Source: Oscillospiraceae bacterium
GTDB lineage: Bacteria; Bacillota; Clostridia; Oscillospirales; Acutalibacteraceae
DNA length: 64,000 nucleotides
Assembly (NCBI GenBank): GCA_012520505.1
Contig: JAAYOC010000017.1
Coordinates: 62,001-126,000 of the forward strand
Reading direction: 5' to 3'
Positions 54,772-63,591 of the stretch are shown piece by piece; position 1 is the first letter of the stretch; the number at the start of each line of letters is the position of its first letter. The notes beneath the pieces are model-generated. The model saw only the letters and a list, made by a program, of their open reading frames with translations. It did no database searches and was not told the origin of the DNA. The position numbers were made by a program, and so were the translations under genes.

Positions 54772-54800
54772 TTGACAAGAAGTTTTTCCTTTGTTATAAT
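54772..54800 (+). promoter_or_regulatory. Consensus sigma-A promoter of tRNA-Pro
   Basis: TTGACA (54772-54777), 17-base spacer, TATAAT (54795-54800), about 31 bases before the mature tRNA. A perfect consensus, as expected for a stable RNA gene. Confidence 0.93.
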
Positions 54801-54831
54801 ACACCTTGCGTTTGTACGCAAAATGAAATTT

Positions 54832-54908
54832 CGAGGCGTGGCGAAGTTTGGTATCGCGCCTGGTTTGGGACCAGGATGCCGCAGGTTCGAGTCCTGTCGC
54901 CTCGACCA
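54832..54908 (+). tRNA. tRNA-Pro (anticodon UGG), CCA encoded
   Basis: 77 bases with a 7-bp acceptor stem (CGAGGCG / CGCCTCG), D arm GCG/CGC, anticodon stem CCTGG / CCAGG around loop TTTGGGA (anticodon TGG), T arm with GGTTCGAGTCC, discriminator A and encoded CCA. A single tRNA with its own promoter and terminator. Confidence 0.97.
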
Positions 54909-54909
54909 G

Positions 54910-54960
54910 AATGAGTGTTCTTATAGTATTTTAAAAACTATTAAGAACACTCATTTTTTA
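54910..54960 (+). terminator. Terminator of tRNA-Pro
   Basis: 14-bp stem AATGAGTGTTCTTA / TAAGAACACTCATT beginning two bases after the CCA end, with an AT-rich loop and a T6 run. Confidence 0.9.
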
Positions 54961-55013
54961 TACTTAAATAAACGTATTTTCTACGCAATATTATAACGTT
55001 ATATAACGACCTA

Positions 55014-55042
55014 TTGACAACCTCTTTTCACATAAATATAAT
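55014..55042 (+). promoter_or_regulatory. Consensus sigma-A promoter of glmM-nagB-gntR
   Basis: TTGACA (55014-55019), 17-base spacer, TATAAT (55037-55042), 32 bases before the glmM ATG. Confidence 0.92.
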
Positions 55043-55074
55043 ATACTGTGTGTTTACGAAAGGAGGCATATACT

Positions 55075-56433
55075 ATGGGCAAATATTTTGGAACTGACGG
55101 ATTTAGAGGTAAAGCAGGAGAAGACCTTACAGCTGTACATGCTTTTAAAATTGGTCGCTTTCTTGGAAATCACTTTAAAAATCAACATAAAGACGCAAAA
55201 ATTGTAATTGGGAAAGATACTAGACTTTCTTCTTATATGTATGAAAATGCTCTTGCAGCAGGTATTACTTCTTCCGGTTGCGATGCATATCTTCTACATG
55301 TTACAACTACTCCTTGTGTAAGCTATATCACTCGCACAGAAAATTTTGATTGTGGAATTATGATTACAGCAAGCCATAACCCTTACTACGACAACGGAAT
55401 AAAAATTATAAATGAAAATGGCGAAAAAATGGATGACGCTATACAAGATGAAATTGAGCGCTACATTGACGGTGAAATTCCTGAAATACCATTCGCCACA
55501 GAGGCAAACATTGGTAAAACTATTGACTTTTACAACGGTCGTAACCGCTATATCGGTTATCTTACCAACCTCGCTACAAGGGGCTTTGAAAAATGTAAGA
55601 TAGGTCTTGATTGCGCAAACGGAAGTTCTTGGATGATTGCTCGTTCCGTATTTGATGCTCTTGGTGCAAAAACTTATGTAATCAACAACGAACCAAATGG
55701 TATAAATATCAATGACAAAGCCGGCTCGACATATTTAGATGGACTTAGAAAGTTTGTTGTAGAAAATAACCTTGATGTAGGTTTTGCATTTGATGGTGAT
55801 GCAGACCGCTGCCTTGCAGTAGATGAAAACGGTAATGAAATTAACGGCGACATCATCATGTTTATCTGTGCAAAATATTTAAAAGCAAAAGATCAACTTC
55901 CAAATAATACCATTGTTACAACAATCATGAGCAACTTTGGGCTTTACAAAGCTCTTGATGAATATGATATAAATTATGAAAAAACAGCCGTAGGCGATAG
56001 ATATGTCTACGAAAATATGAAAGCATATGATTATTTCCTCGGTGGAGAACAAAGTGGTCATATAATCTTTAGAAAATATGCTCACATGGGAGATGGTCTC
56101 ATAACAGCTATTATGCTTATGAATATTCTCGTGGAAACACAACTCCCATTAAGCACTCTCGCTGCTGAAGTTACACTCTTTCCACAAATTTTAAAAAATG
56201 TAATTGTAGACGATAAAGATAGCACAATGAATGACCCGGTAGTAATAGCTGCTGTAGACACCTGTACAAAAGAACTCGGTAATAATGGTCGTGTTCTTCT
56301 CAGAAAAAGTGGAACAGAACCTGTTCTTCGTGTAATGGCTGAAGCTCATACCCACGAAGACTGTAAAGCAAAAGTAGATTATATTATTTCCGCAATAGAA
56401 AAATCCGGACATCTCAAAGAAATAAAGGATTAA
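55075..56433 (+). CDS. glmM: Phosphoglucosamine mutase
   Basis: A 452-residue alpha-D-phosphohexomutase turning glucosamine-6-P into glucosamine-1-P for UDP-GlcNAc and cell-wall synthesis. Begins YFGTDGFRGKAG; phosphoserine Ser100 in MITASHNPYYDNG; metal loop FDGDADRC; sugar loop GGEQSGH; phosphate-binding RKSGTEPVLRVMAE. The start is ATG 55075 with AAGGAGG upstream; an in-frame ATG 27 bases earlier precedes that site and is rejected. It shares a unit with nagB, which acts on the same sugar phosphate in the opposite direction. Confidence 0.95.
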   Translation: MGKYFGTDGFRGKAGEDLTAVHAFKIGRFLGNHFKNQHKDAKIVIGKDTRLSSYMYENALAAGITSSGCDAYLLHVTTTPCVSYITRTENFDCGIMITASHNPYYDNGIKIINENGEKMDDAIQDEIERYIDGEIPEIPFATEANIGKTIDFYNGRNRYIGYLTNLATRGFEKCKIGLDCANGSSWMIARSVFDALGAKTYVINNEPNGININDKAGSTYLDGLRKFVVENNLDVGFAFDGDADRCLAVDENGNEINGDIIMFICAKYLKAKDQLPNNTIVTTIMSNFGLYKALDEYDINYEKTAVGDRYVYENMKAYDYFLGGEQSGHIIFRKYAHMGDGLITAIMLMNILVETQLPLSTLAAEVTLFPQILKNVIVDDKDSTMNDPVVIAAVDTCTKELGNNGRVLLRKSGTEPVLRVMAEAHTHEDCKAKVDYIISAIEKSGHLKEIKD

Positions 56434-56470
56434 TCATAAATAAAGCACTAATTACAAAGGAGTAATTATT

Positions 56471-57202
56471 ATGAAGGTAATCTTAGCAAAAGATTATGCA
56501 GATATGAGCAATATTGCTGCTGACATAATAGAAGATGTTATAAAAGCAAAACCTAGTTGCACAATAGGCCTTGCTACAGGCTCCAGTCCGGTTGGCATGT
56601 ATCAAGAACTCTCACGTCGTTGTAGAGAAGAAAACCTTGATTTTTCAAAAATACACACTATAAATCTTGATGAGTATGTTGGGCTTGAACCAAATCATGA
56701 CCAGAGTTATCGCCACTTTATGGATGAAAATTTCTTTAATCATATCAACATTGATAAAAGCAACACCTTTGTAGCAAAGGGTGTTGGCGATCCGGAGAAA
56801 AACTTAAAAGAATTTAATGATATCCTTGATAAAAATGAAATTGAAATTCAAGTTCTTGGGATTGGTCCTGATGGCCACCTTGGATTTAACGAACCGGGTG
56901 ATGTGCTTTATGATAAAGCGCACCAAGAACATCTTGATGAATCGACAATTTCTGCAAATGCTCGTTTTTTTAAAAATCGTGAAGATGTTCCAAAATATGC
57001 TTTTACAATGGGTATGGGGGATATTATGCGTGCAAAAAGACTTCTCTTACTAATTGGTGGTAACAAAGCAGAAGCTGCAACAAAACTCCTTATGACAAAT
57101 ACGCTTGATCCTCATTGTCCTGCAACATTTATACGTATGCACCGCAATGCAACTGTAATTATTGAACAGAGTCTTGCAGATGTAATTGGTTATAAAGGCT
57201 AA
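56471..57202 (+). CDS. nagB: Glucosamine-6-phosphate deaminase
   Basis: A 243-residue enzyme converting glucosamine-6-P to fructose-6-P and ammonia. Seen: GLATGSSPVGMYQEL, TINLDEYVGLEPNHDQSYR (catalytic Asp) and GIGPDGHLGFNEPG with the active-site His. ACAAAGGAG precedes ATG. With glmM upstream and the GntR gene 10 bases downstream it forms an amino-sugar branch-point operon. Confidence 0.95.
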   Translation: MKVILAKDYADMSNIAADIIEDVIKAKPSCTIGLATGSSPVGMYQELSRRCREENLDFSKIHTINLDEYVGLEPNHDQSYRHFMDENFFNHINIDKSNTFVAKGVGDPEKNLKEFNDILDKNEIEIQVLGIGPDGHLGFNEPGDVLYDKAHQEHLDESTISANARFFKNREDVPKYAFTMGMGDIMRAKRLLLLIGGNKAEAATKLLMTNTLDPHCPATFIRMHRNATVIIEQSLADVIGYKG

Positions 57203-57212
57203 AGGTGCTCAA

Positions 57213-57926
57213 ATGAAAGCTAAGTTTAAAAGGGAAAGTTCAGAACCTCTTTATGTACAAATTAAAAAAGATCTTCACTATAAAATTGAAGATGGCATTT
57301 ACTCTGTTGGAAATAAAATACCTTCTGAACCTGAACTCTGCCAAAAATATGACGTAAGTAGAATTACTGTTCGAAAAGCTATTTTAGAACTTGAAGAAGA
57401 GGGTCTCCTTGAAAAAAAACAAGGTAAAGGCACCTTTGTTCGTCTTCCCTCTTCCAAAAAGAAAATTTCTCAAATAAATAGCTTCCACGAAACTTGTAAT
57501 TGGCAAAACAAAACAGCTTCCTCAAAAGTTATCAATGCAAGAGAAACAAATGCAACTGCCAAAGATATTGAAGGTCTTGAGCTTACCGATAATAGCAAAA
57601 TTATTGAAATTACCAGACTTAGACTTGCAGACGACATTCCGGTTATACTTGAAATTAATCACTTTACAACCGGATTCACATATTTGCTTGAATATAACCT
57701 ATCAGGATCCCTTTATGTCTTATTACGTTCTTTTGGTATAGAACCTAACCAAGCTAGCCGTGAGCTTTCTCTCATTTCTGCCACAGAGGAGATGGCTAGC
57801 CTTTTAAAGGTAGATGTTGGGTCACCACTAATTTTCCTTTATGAAGTGATATATGACCAAAAAGGTCGCCCGCTCCACACCTCTTATCAATATATTCGTG
57901 GAGATTTATTTACATTAAAAATGTAA
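57213..57926 (+). CDS. GntR/HutC-family regulator, NagR-like
   Basis: About 237 residues from ATG 57213 (AAAGGTG upstream, overlapping the nagB stop); a longer frame starting inside nagB is rejected. N-terminal winged helix (about 8-75) with YVQIKKDLHYKI and CQKYDVSRITVRKAILELEEEGLL; C-terminal UTRA ligand domain (about 90-237) with LYVLLRSFGIEPNQASREL and the VGSPLIFLYEV strand. Placement after nagB suggests it responds to GlcNAc-6-P or GlcN-6-P, as in NagR/YvoA, and controls this operon. Confidence 0.9.
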   Translation: MKAKFKRESSEPLYVQIKKDLHYKIEDGIYSVGNKIPSEPELCQKYDVSRITVRKAILELEEEGLLEKKQGKGTFVRLPSSKKKISQINSFHETCNWQNKTASSKVINARETNATAKDIEGLELTDNSKIIEITRLRLADDIPVILEINHFTTGFTYLLEYNLSGSLYVLLRSFGIEPNQASRELSLISATEEMASLLKVDVGSPLIFLYEVIYDQKGRPLHTSYQYIRGDLFTLKM

Positions 57927-57988
57927 AAGCATTTACACTTTTAAATACAACGACGGCGACAATAAACACAACACAAAATATAAAACAA

Positions 57989-58016
57989 AAAAGCCCTTCC
58001 TCTGGGAAAGGACTTT
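57989..58016 (+). terminator. Imperfect terminator-like hairpin
   Basis: Imperfect stem AAAGCCCTTCC / GGAAAGGACTTT with a TCTG loop after the GntR gene. One mismatch and one bulge; weak T run. Confidence 0.45.
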
Positions 58017-58088
58017 CGCTATAATAACTTTTAAATTTATTTCTTTTTAAAAAATTTATCTATGCCTGCCATTTAACAATCCCGCCGA

Positions 58089-58676
58089 TTACATTAATTT
58101 CAACTGATCAAGAGTTAATTCAAAGCTTGGAAGAAATTCTTCTAAAAAAATTTCCGCTGATTTACATTCCATTTTTTTAATTGCCTTTAGAGTAGCCGCT
58201 TTTGCTTCTCTAAACTCATTATTTCCAGCCTTTTCTTCTTCAACACATTTAATAAGTGCACTTATTTTATCGGCCGCCTTGTTTAATTTCCAAAGTTCCG
58301 CATCCTCTTCTTTTGGTTTGAAAAACCTTTCATATTCAGGTCTCAAATCTTCTGGAAGCATATTTAAAAGCTTTTCTGTTGCGGTATTTTCGATTTTTTT
58401 GAAAGCTTCTCTACTTTCAGAACTATAATACTTAACCGGAGTTGGCATATCTCCTGTAAGTATTTCTGGAGAATCATGAAAAAGCCCTATAAGTGCAACT
58501 CTTTCAACATTATAGTTTGTACCAAGTCTCTTATTGCTTATAACTGCTAAAGCATGAGCAATCACAGCCACTTCATATGAGTGCTGGCTTAAAGATTCTT
58601 TTTCTGTATTTCTCATAAGTGACCATCTATCAATATATTTCATTCTTGAGATGAGAGCATAAAAAGTATTAGGCAT
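58089..58676 (-). CDS. yfbR: YfbR-like HD-domain 5'-deoxynucleotidase
   Basis: A 195-residue HD-superfamily phosphohydrolase, expected to dephosphorylate deoxynucleoside 5'-monophosphates. Family landmarks: RWSLMRNTEKESLSQHSYEVA (metal His), LIGLFHDSPEILTGDMPTPVKYY (HD pair and the specificity segment), and the later AADKISALIKC with the last metal Asp. Length matches YfbR. The gene stands alone on the minus strand. Confidence 0.9.
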   Translation of the reverse strand: MPNTFYALISRMKYIDRWSLMRNTEKESLSQHSYEVAVIAHALAVISNKRLGTNYNVERVALIGLFHDSPEILTGDMPTPVKYYSSESREAFKKIENTATEKLLNMLPEDLRPEYERFFKPKEEDAELWKLNKAADKISALIKCVEEEKAGNNEFREAKAATLKAIKKMECKSAEIFLEEFLPSFELTLDQLKLM

Positions 58677-58690
58677 ATTTCTTTCCTTTT

Positions 58691-58753
58691 GATTTTTATT
58701 TCAAATAGGTTTTAATTTGAATAGATTTTAATTTAGATAAGATTTAAGATAAA
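58691..58753. repeat. Degenerate 16-18-bp repeat in the yfbR leader
   Basis: Units GATTTTTATTTCAAATAG, GTTTTAATTTGAATAG, ATTTTAATTTAGATAAG and a partial ATTTAAGATAAA follow one another just upstream of the yfbR ribosome site. AT-rich, so chance similarity cannot be excluded. Confidence 0.5.
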
Positions 58754-58756
58754 ACT

Positions 58757-58778
58757 AAGCCCGCCTATAAGCGGGCTT
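58757..58778 (-). terminator. Terminator of the small membrane protein gene
   Basis: 8-bp stem AAGCCCGC / GCGGGCTT with a CTATAA loop; the minus strand continues AGTTTTATC. Confidence 0.7.
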
Positions 58779-58794
58779 ATTCAGTTATGTTATA

Positions 58795-58938
58795 TTATTC
58801 CTTTGATTTCTTTGGCTTGCTAGCTTTTGCCATTTTCTTAGCTGATCTGTCATATGTAGCACTTCTTCCTGTATACATAAGAAGAATAGCTATGGTACAC
58901 ATCATCAAACAAACCATCATAAGCATCATTGTAATCAT
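58795..58938 (-). CDS. Small (47-residue) membrane protein
   Basis: From ATG 58938, with GAGGGGAA 6 bases upstream. Residues 1-22 form one Met-rich hydrophobic helix (ITMMLMMVCLMMCTIAILLMY) when read in two parts, followed by a basic tail (KKMAKASKPKKSKE). A single-pass peptide with N-terminus out or in the membrane and a lysine-rich cytoplasmic end. It has its own terminator. Function unknown; it lies divergent to the FHA/FtsW operon. Confidence 0.6.
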   Translation of the reverse strand: MITMMLMMVCLMMCTIAILLMYTGRSATYDRSAKKMAKASKPKKSKE

Positions 58939-59152
58939 TTTTATTTCCCCTCTATTTATATAATGGTATGAAAAAATACTATTATATAAATATGAACATA
59001 ATGTGAACAAACAGCATTATTTTTAAATTTTTCCCCTGCATTTACCTTATTTCTAATATTCTTGACTTTAAACCTTTTTTTTTCTACAATTTCCTTGTAA
59101 TAATCTATATTCAAAACATTAATCACAAGAATGATTTTGAGGAGGTGAGAGT

Positions 59153-59950
59153 TTGCAAGCTGAATTTCTAATTTCTTTTGGGCGTTGGGTGCTCCCAATT
59201 ATAGCCTTTTATGTTATTGTTGGATGTGGGGTTTCACTAGTTCGCGGCAACAGAAAAACCGGCACAATTGGATATATTGTAAACTCCGCCAATGGAGACC
59301 AAATTCCACTTACTGCTTACGAAACTTCAATTGGTCGAAGTAAAGCGTGCGATGTAGTCCTCGCCTACACTACAGTTTCTCGATTTCATGCAGTAATTGC
59401 GAAACGTGGTGGAGAATGGTTCATTTTTGACACCTTCTCTAAAACCGGAACAACCGTAAATGGAGAAAAAGTTCTAGCAAACAGCAGAAGCGCACCACTG
59501 AATAGTGGAGATGAAATTCTTTTTGGAAATGCTACTTTTACATTTTTTGAAAATCTTCCAAAAAACATCGATATTTCTACCGTTGAAAATCCTGCTCTTT
59601 TTGATGGAGATGCTAAATTTCATACCGGTGAAATAATTCTTCCGGAAAACATAACTGAAGGATATAAACTTAAAAATTGTATTTCTGGAGAAGAATTTGT
59701 AATCGACAATTTTGAATCTATCCTTATCGGCAGTAGAAGTGATGCTCATATTCATATTAATTCATCCTCGGTATCCCGCTCTCATGCTCTAATTTCAAGA
59801 TTAAACGAAGGATGGATTATTGAAGATTTAAATTCTGCCACAGGTACTCTTTTAAACGGTATTCCTGTAACAGAATGTACTCCGCTCTCAAACGATGATG
59901 TAATTGAAATTTGTGGATTTACCATCAAATTCATTGAACCTTATACTTAA
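59153..59950 (+). CDS. Membrane-anchored double FHA-domain protein
   Basis: A 265-residue protein: one N-terminal membrane helix (about 10-30), then FHA domain 1 (about 45-130; SIGRSKACDVVL, TVSRFHAVI, GTTVNGEKV) and FHA domain 2 (about 175-265; LIGSRSDAHIHI, SVSRSHALI, GTLLNGIPV). Both retain the GR/GS, SRxHA and NG signatures that bind phosphothreonine. TTG start with GGAGG 7 bases upstream. It is the first gene of a unit with an FtsW/RodA protein and a PBP, so it likely links Ser/Thr kinase signalling to wall synthesis. No kinase gene is in the window. Confidence 0.88.
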   Translation: MQAEFLISFGRWVLPIIAFYVIVGCGVSLVRGNRKTGTIGYIVNSANGDQIPLTAYETSIGRSKACDVVLAYTTVSRFHAVIAKRGGEWFIFDTFSKTGTTVNGEKVLANSRSAPLNSGDEILFGNATFTFFENLPKNIDISTVENPALFDGDAKFHTGEIILPENITEGYKLKNCISGEEFVIDNFESILIGSRSDAHIHINSSSVSRSHALISRLNEGWIIEDLNSATGTLLNGIPVTECTPLSNDDVIEICGFTIKFIEPYT

Positions 59951-59988
59951 AATATACTTACAAATATGCTTAACGGGAGGATTATAAC

Positions 59989-61206
59989 TTGAGTGGAGCA
60001 AAATGGTTTCCTACTATGCTTCTCATCTCAATATTTCAACTTATCACCTTCGTACAAATAATCTTTGTGGGTGATACTGTGAACAAAACTGCAGTCTTTG
60101 TTTTTGTTGTATTTACAGCAATGGAATGGCTGTGGTCGGTTGTTTCTACCCTTCTTTTTAAAAAATCTAGTCTAGCTCTTGAAGGAATTGCTTTTTTCCT
60201 TACAGGAATAGGTCTTGTAGTTGTAGGTAGCACAAATCCAAGTCTTCTTCTGAAACAATTCGTAGCGGTGATAATCGGATTTATTTCATATGTTGCTCTC
60301 CTTTTTCTAATCTCAAATGTTGATAGAGCGGAAAGATTTAGAAAACCAATGGGTGTTGCCGCAATTGTATTACTTATTATTACCTTAATCTTTGCAAAAA
60401 ATACTCATGGCGCATACAACTGGCTTATAATTGGCGGCATTTCAATTCAAGCCTCCGAACTTGTGAAAGTAGCTTTCATTTTTGTAGGTGCTGCTACTCT
60501 TGAAAAAATTCAGTCAACAAGACATTTAACCGCTTATGTAATTTTTTCAATAACTTGTGTTGCACTCCTTTTCCTTATGAGAGACCTTGGCACTGCCCTT
60601 ATTTTCTTCTTTACTTTCGTAGTCTTAGCATTTATGCGTTCCGGAGACATTCGTACCATTGTTTTCTTATGTCTTGGTGCTGCAATGCTTGCTTCTCTTA
60701 TTGTAATGATTCGTTCTGATTACGTATTACGCAGATTTGAGGCATACAGACATGTTTGGGAATATCCTGAAAGTAAGGGCTATCAACAAACCCGTGTTTT
60801 AACATACTCTGTGAGCGGTGGCCTTTTAGGTATAGGAATAGGACAAGGCAAACTTAAACACGTTTTTGCCGCAACAGAAGACCTCGTCTTTGGTGTTATA
60901 TGTGAAGAGTGGGGAATGCTTATTGCTTTCCTAATAGCTCTCTCATTCGTATTTATTTTCATTCACAGCATCCGTTCTGCAAATGGTGCTCGGAGTGCCT
61001 TTTACTCAATCGCAAGTTGTGCCGCCGGCGGTCTCTTCTTATTTCAATCCGCACTTAACATTTTTGGCGTCACAGACTTCCTGCCTCTTACAGGTGTAAC
61101 TCTTCCTTTTGTTAGCCGTGGTGGGTCAAGTACGATTTCATGTTGGGCACTCCTCGCCTTCATCAAGGCTGCTGATAACAGAACTTGGGCAGGTGGTAAA
61201 AAATGA
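59989..61206 (+). CDS. SEDS-family peptidoglycan glycosyltransferase (FtsW/RodA)
   Basis: A 405-residue protein with about ten membrane helices that polymerises lipid II. Landmarks: IGGISIQASELVKVAFIF, RDLGTALIFF, the catalytic-loop region GLLGIGIGQGKLKHVFAATEDLVFGVICEEWG (named in parts), and LPLTGVTLPFVSRGGSS. TTG start with GGGAGG 8 bases upstream. It overlaps the PBP gene by 4 bases (ATGA), which supports a paired SEDS-bPBP machine. Division versus elongation role cannot be decided. Confidence 0.92.
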   Translation: MSGAKWFPTMLLISIFQLITFVQIIFVGDTVNKTAVFVFVVFTAMEWLWSVVSTLLFKKSSLALEGIAFFLTGIGLVVVGSTNPSLLLKQFVAVIIGFISYVALLFLISNVDRAERFRKPMGVAAIVLLIITLIFAKNTHGAYNWLIIGGISIQASELVKVAFIFVGAATLEKIQSTRHLTAYVIFSITCVALLFLMRDLGTALIFFFTFVVLAFMRSGDIRTIVFLCLGAAMLASLIVMIRSDYVLRRFEAYRHVWEYPESKGYQQTRVLTYSVSGGLLGIGIGQGKLKHVFAATEDLVFGVICEEWGMLIAFLIALSFVFIFIHSIRSANGARSAFYSIASCAAGGLFLFQSALNIFGVTDFLPLTGVTLPFVSRGGSSTISCWALLAFIKAADNRTWAGGKK

Positions 61207-62573
61207 ATAGAATAGCCAAAAGATCATATTTTATGTACACTTTTGCCTTAGCCTTCCTTATTGGACTTGTTCTACTTTTCTTTAATATGCAAATAAACTC
61301 AACCAAGTGGGTAATCAAAGATTATAATAAGCATCTTTATACAAACGGCGAACTTCTTGCAGCAGGAAGCATTACAGATACGTACGGTACTGTTCTTGCA
61401 GAAACCAAAGATGGAAAAAGGGAATATAATAGCGATAAAAACATAAGAATGGCGACGCTTCATGTGGTCGGCGATACAGCTGGTTTTATTTCAACAGGCG
61501 CACAAAACGCTTTTAAAACTGAACTTACAGGTTACAGTCATCTAACAGGAGTATATAATCTAAAAAAAGATGGAGCGGGAAAAAATATTCAATTATCTAT
61601 CAACGCAAAACTCTCTGTTACAGCAATGAAAGCAATGGGCTCTTACCAAGGAACCGTCGGCATATATAATTACAAAACTGGAGAAATAATATGCGCAGTA
61701 TCAATGCCAACCTACGATTTATATAACAAGCCAAAAGACATTGCTACTGATAAAACTGATAAATATGAAGGTATCTATATGAATAGATTCTTTACAGGCC
61801 TTTATACTCCGGGTTCAACCTTCAAAATTGTTACAGCTTGCTCTGCGATTGATAACATAATAGACATCAATACTCGTACTTTCACTTGCAACGGTGCTTG
61901 GGTAAATAAAGTTGGCAACAAAGTTAAATGTAATGGTGTTCATGGTACAAGAAACTTTGAAGGAGCTTTAAACTGTTCTTGCAACACTGCTTTTGCAGGA
62001 CTTGCAGCTGAACTTGGAAATGAAAAACTTACTAAAACTGCCGAACAATGTGGTTTTAATCAAACTATTACCGTTGATAATTTTAGATGTGCGCGAAGTC
62101 GTTTTGATTTATCAAAAGCATATGATATTGACCGTGCTTGGGCCGGAATTGGGCAATATACAACAATGGTGAATCCTTGTCATATGGCAACTATGCTCGG
62201 TGCAATTGCTAATCGTACCGGATACACACCGGAACCGACCCTTATAAAAGGGAAATATACATCAAAAATTAATTTTATGGGTTCCGTATCGGCAAAGCGT
62301 CTCGACAATATGCTTAGGTCAAATGTTATGAATTACTATAAAGATTCTCGCTTCCCTAACCTTGATATGTGTGGTAAAACAGGAACTGCAGAAGTTTCAA
62401 CAGGCAGACCACATGCTTGGTTCGTTGGTTATTCACAACGCCCTGATTTGCCTTTCGTAATCATTGTTGTTCTCGAAAACAGTGGAGGTACAGGAATTGG
62501 AACCGCAGTTCCGGTAGCAAATCAGGTAATGCAAGAAGCTCTTAAACTTTATGTTACAAATTACATGCATTAA
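61203..62573 (+). CDS. Class B penicillin-binding protein (transpeptidase)
   Basis: A 456-residue PbpA-type transpeptidase that cross-links peptidoglycan. One N-terminal membrane helix (about 11-28), a short dimerisation-like domain, then the penicillin-binding domain with SxxK as STFK (Ser205-Lys208), SxN as SCN (259-261) and KTG at 392-394. It is shorter than typical PBP2/PBP3 because the N-terminal pedestal is small, as in the PbpA proteins encoded beside FHA and RodA genes in Actinobacteria. Start codon overlaps the SEDS stop. Confidence 0.92.
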   Translation: MNRIAKRSYFMYTFALAFLIGLVLLFFNMQINSTKWVIKDYNKHLYTNGELLAAGSITDTYGTVLAETKDGKREYNSDKNIRMATLHVVGDTAGFISTGAQNAFKTELTGYSHLTGVYNLKKDGAGKNIQLSINAKLSVTAMKAMGSYQGTVGIYNYKTGEIICAVSMPTYDLYNKPKDIATDKTDKYEGIYMNRFFTGLYTPGSTFKIVTACSAIDNIIDINTRTFTCNGAWVNKVGNKVKCNGVHGTRNFEGALNCSCNTAFAGLAAELGNEKLTKTAEQCGFNQTITVDNFRCARSRFDLSKAYDIDRAWAGIGQYTTMVNPCHMATMLGAIANRTGYTPEPTLIKGKYTSKINFMGSVSAKRLDNMLRSNVMNYYKDSRFPNLDMCGKTGTAEVSTGRPHAWFVGYSQRPDLPFVIIVVLENSGGTGIGTAVPVANQVMQEALKLYVTNYMH

Positions 62574-62641
62574 TACAAACGCAAATAATCAAATGCGTAT
62601 GTAATAAAAAATATTTATTCAAAAATTAAGGAGGCATAAAT

Positions 62642-63484
62642 ATGGCAAATATGAAAGCGGCAGATTATAGACAAATCGCCAGAAAAAATCTTGAAGGGAA
62701 GTGGGGTGTTGCAGTTGTAACAACTATGCTTGCAGGTATAATGGGTGCTAGTAACAACTCTTCTGCTTCATCAATCACCTATAATTTTAATTCTATTTTT
62801 CAAGACTTTAACTTAGAGGGAACTGAGGGTCTTGATGCAGAAGTTAATACCCTTATAGACGAAATCCTTTCTTCCCCCGGCTTACTTGCAACTATAAGCT
62901 TTATTCTTATAATCGTAGCAATTTGGAGCTTTGCAATTTTTGTTATTGCAGGACCAACACGACTAGGTCTTTGTCAATTTAACAAAAACCTCTATTATAA
63001 TGAAGACCCTAAATTTTCTGACCTTTTTTCTCACTTCAACAACTTTAAAAAAGGGTTCTTAACTCTTCTCCTTATGAACATTTTTACATTTCTTTGGACT
63101 CTTCTTTTGATTATTCCGGGAATCATTAAAAGTTTTGCATATTCTATGTCTTTTTATATTCTTATGGAAGACCCTTCACTGGAGCCAAAAGAAGCTATCA
63201 AACGTTCCGAAGAATTAATGAAAGGTCAAAAACTTAACCTTTTCTTCCTTTTTATAAGTTTTATTGGTTGGCAAATTCTATCACTTTTAACATTGGGAAT
63301 TGGTTATTTTTTCCTTTCTCCTTATATGGAACAAGCAACTTATGCTTTCTATAAAAACATTTCAACCCCTGACATTATAGAACCAGACCAAAGCGATTTT
63401 ACAAATGATATGGATACTGAAATTGTAGACATTGAGGATACCGAAATTGTAGACATCAATTCAAGTACTGACGAATGGCCGTAA
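62642..63484 (+). CDS. DUF975-family membrane protein
   Basis: A 280-residue protein with the DUF975 start (KAADYRQIARKNLEGKWGVAV), membrane helices near 85-110, 150-175 and 195-225, the family segment ILMEDPSLEPKEAIKRSEELMKGQKLNLFFL (in parts) and a variable acidic tail. A 13-residue acidic motif is doubled at the end (TEIVDIEDTEIVDIN). Function of the family is unknown. AAGGAGG precedes ATG. Confidence 0.85.
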   Translation: MANMKAADYRQIARKNLEGKWGVAVVTTMLAGIMGASNNSSASSITYNFNSIFQDFNLEGTEGLDAEVNTLIDEILSSPGLLATISFILIIVAIWSFAIFVIAGPTRLGLCQFNKNLYYNEDPKFSDLFSHFNNFKKGFLTLLLMNIFTFLWTLLLIIPGIIKSFAYSMSFYILMEDPSLEPKEAIKRSEELMKGQKLNLFFLFISFIGWQILSLLTLGIGYFFLSPYMEQATYAFYKNISTPDIIEPDQSDFTNDMDTEIVDIEDTEIVDINSSTDEWP

Positions 63485-63591
63485 TTTTATATTCACAGGC
63501 TTAGTTATGCTTACCCTATTGATAAAAACCCGTTCAATTGTTATAATTATTTCGTAGATGAATTGATTATTTGCAAGGGGGAGACACAAAA

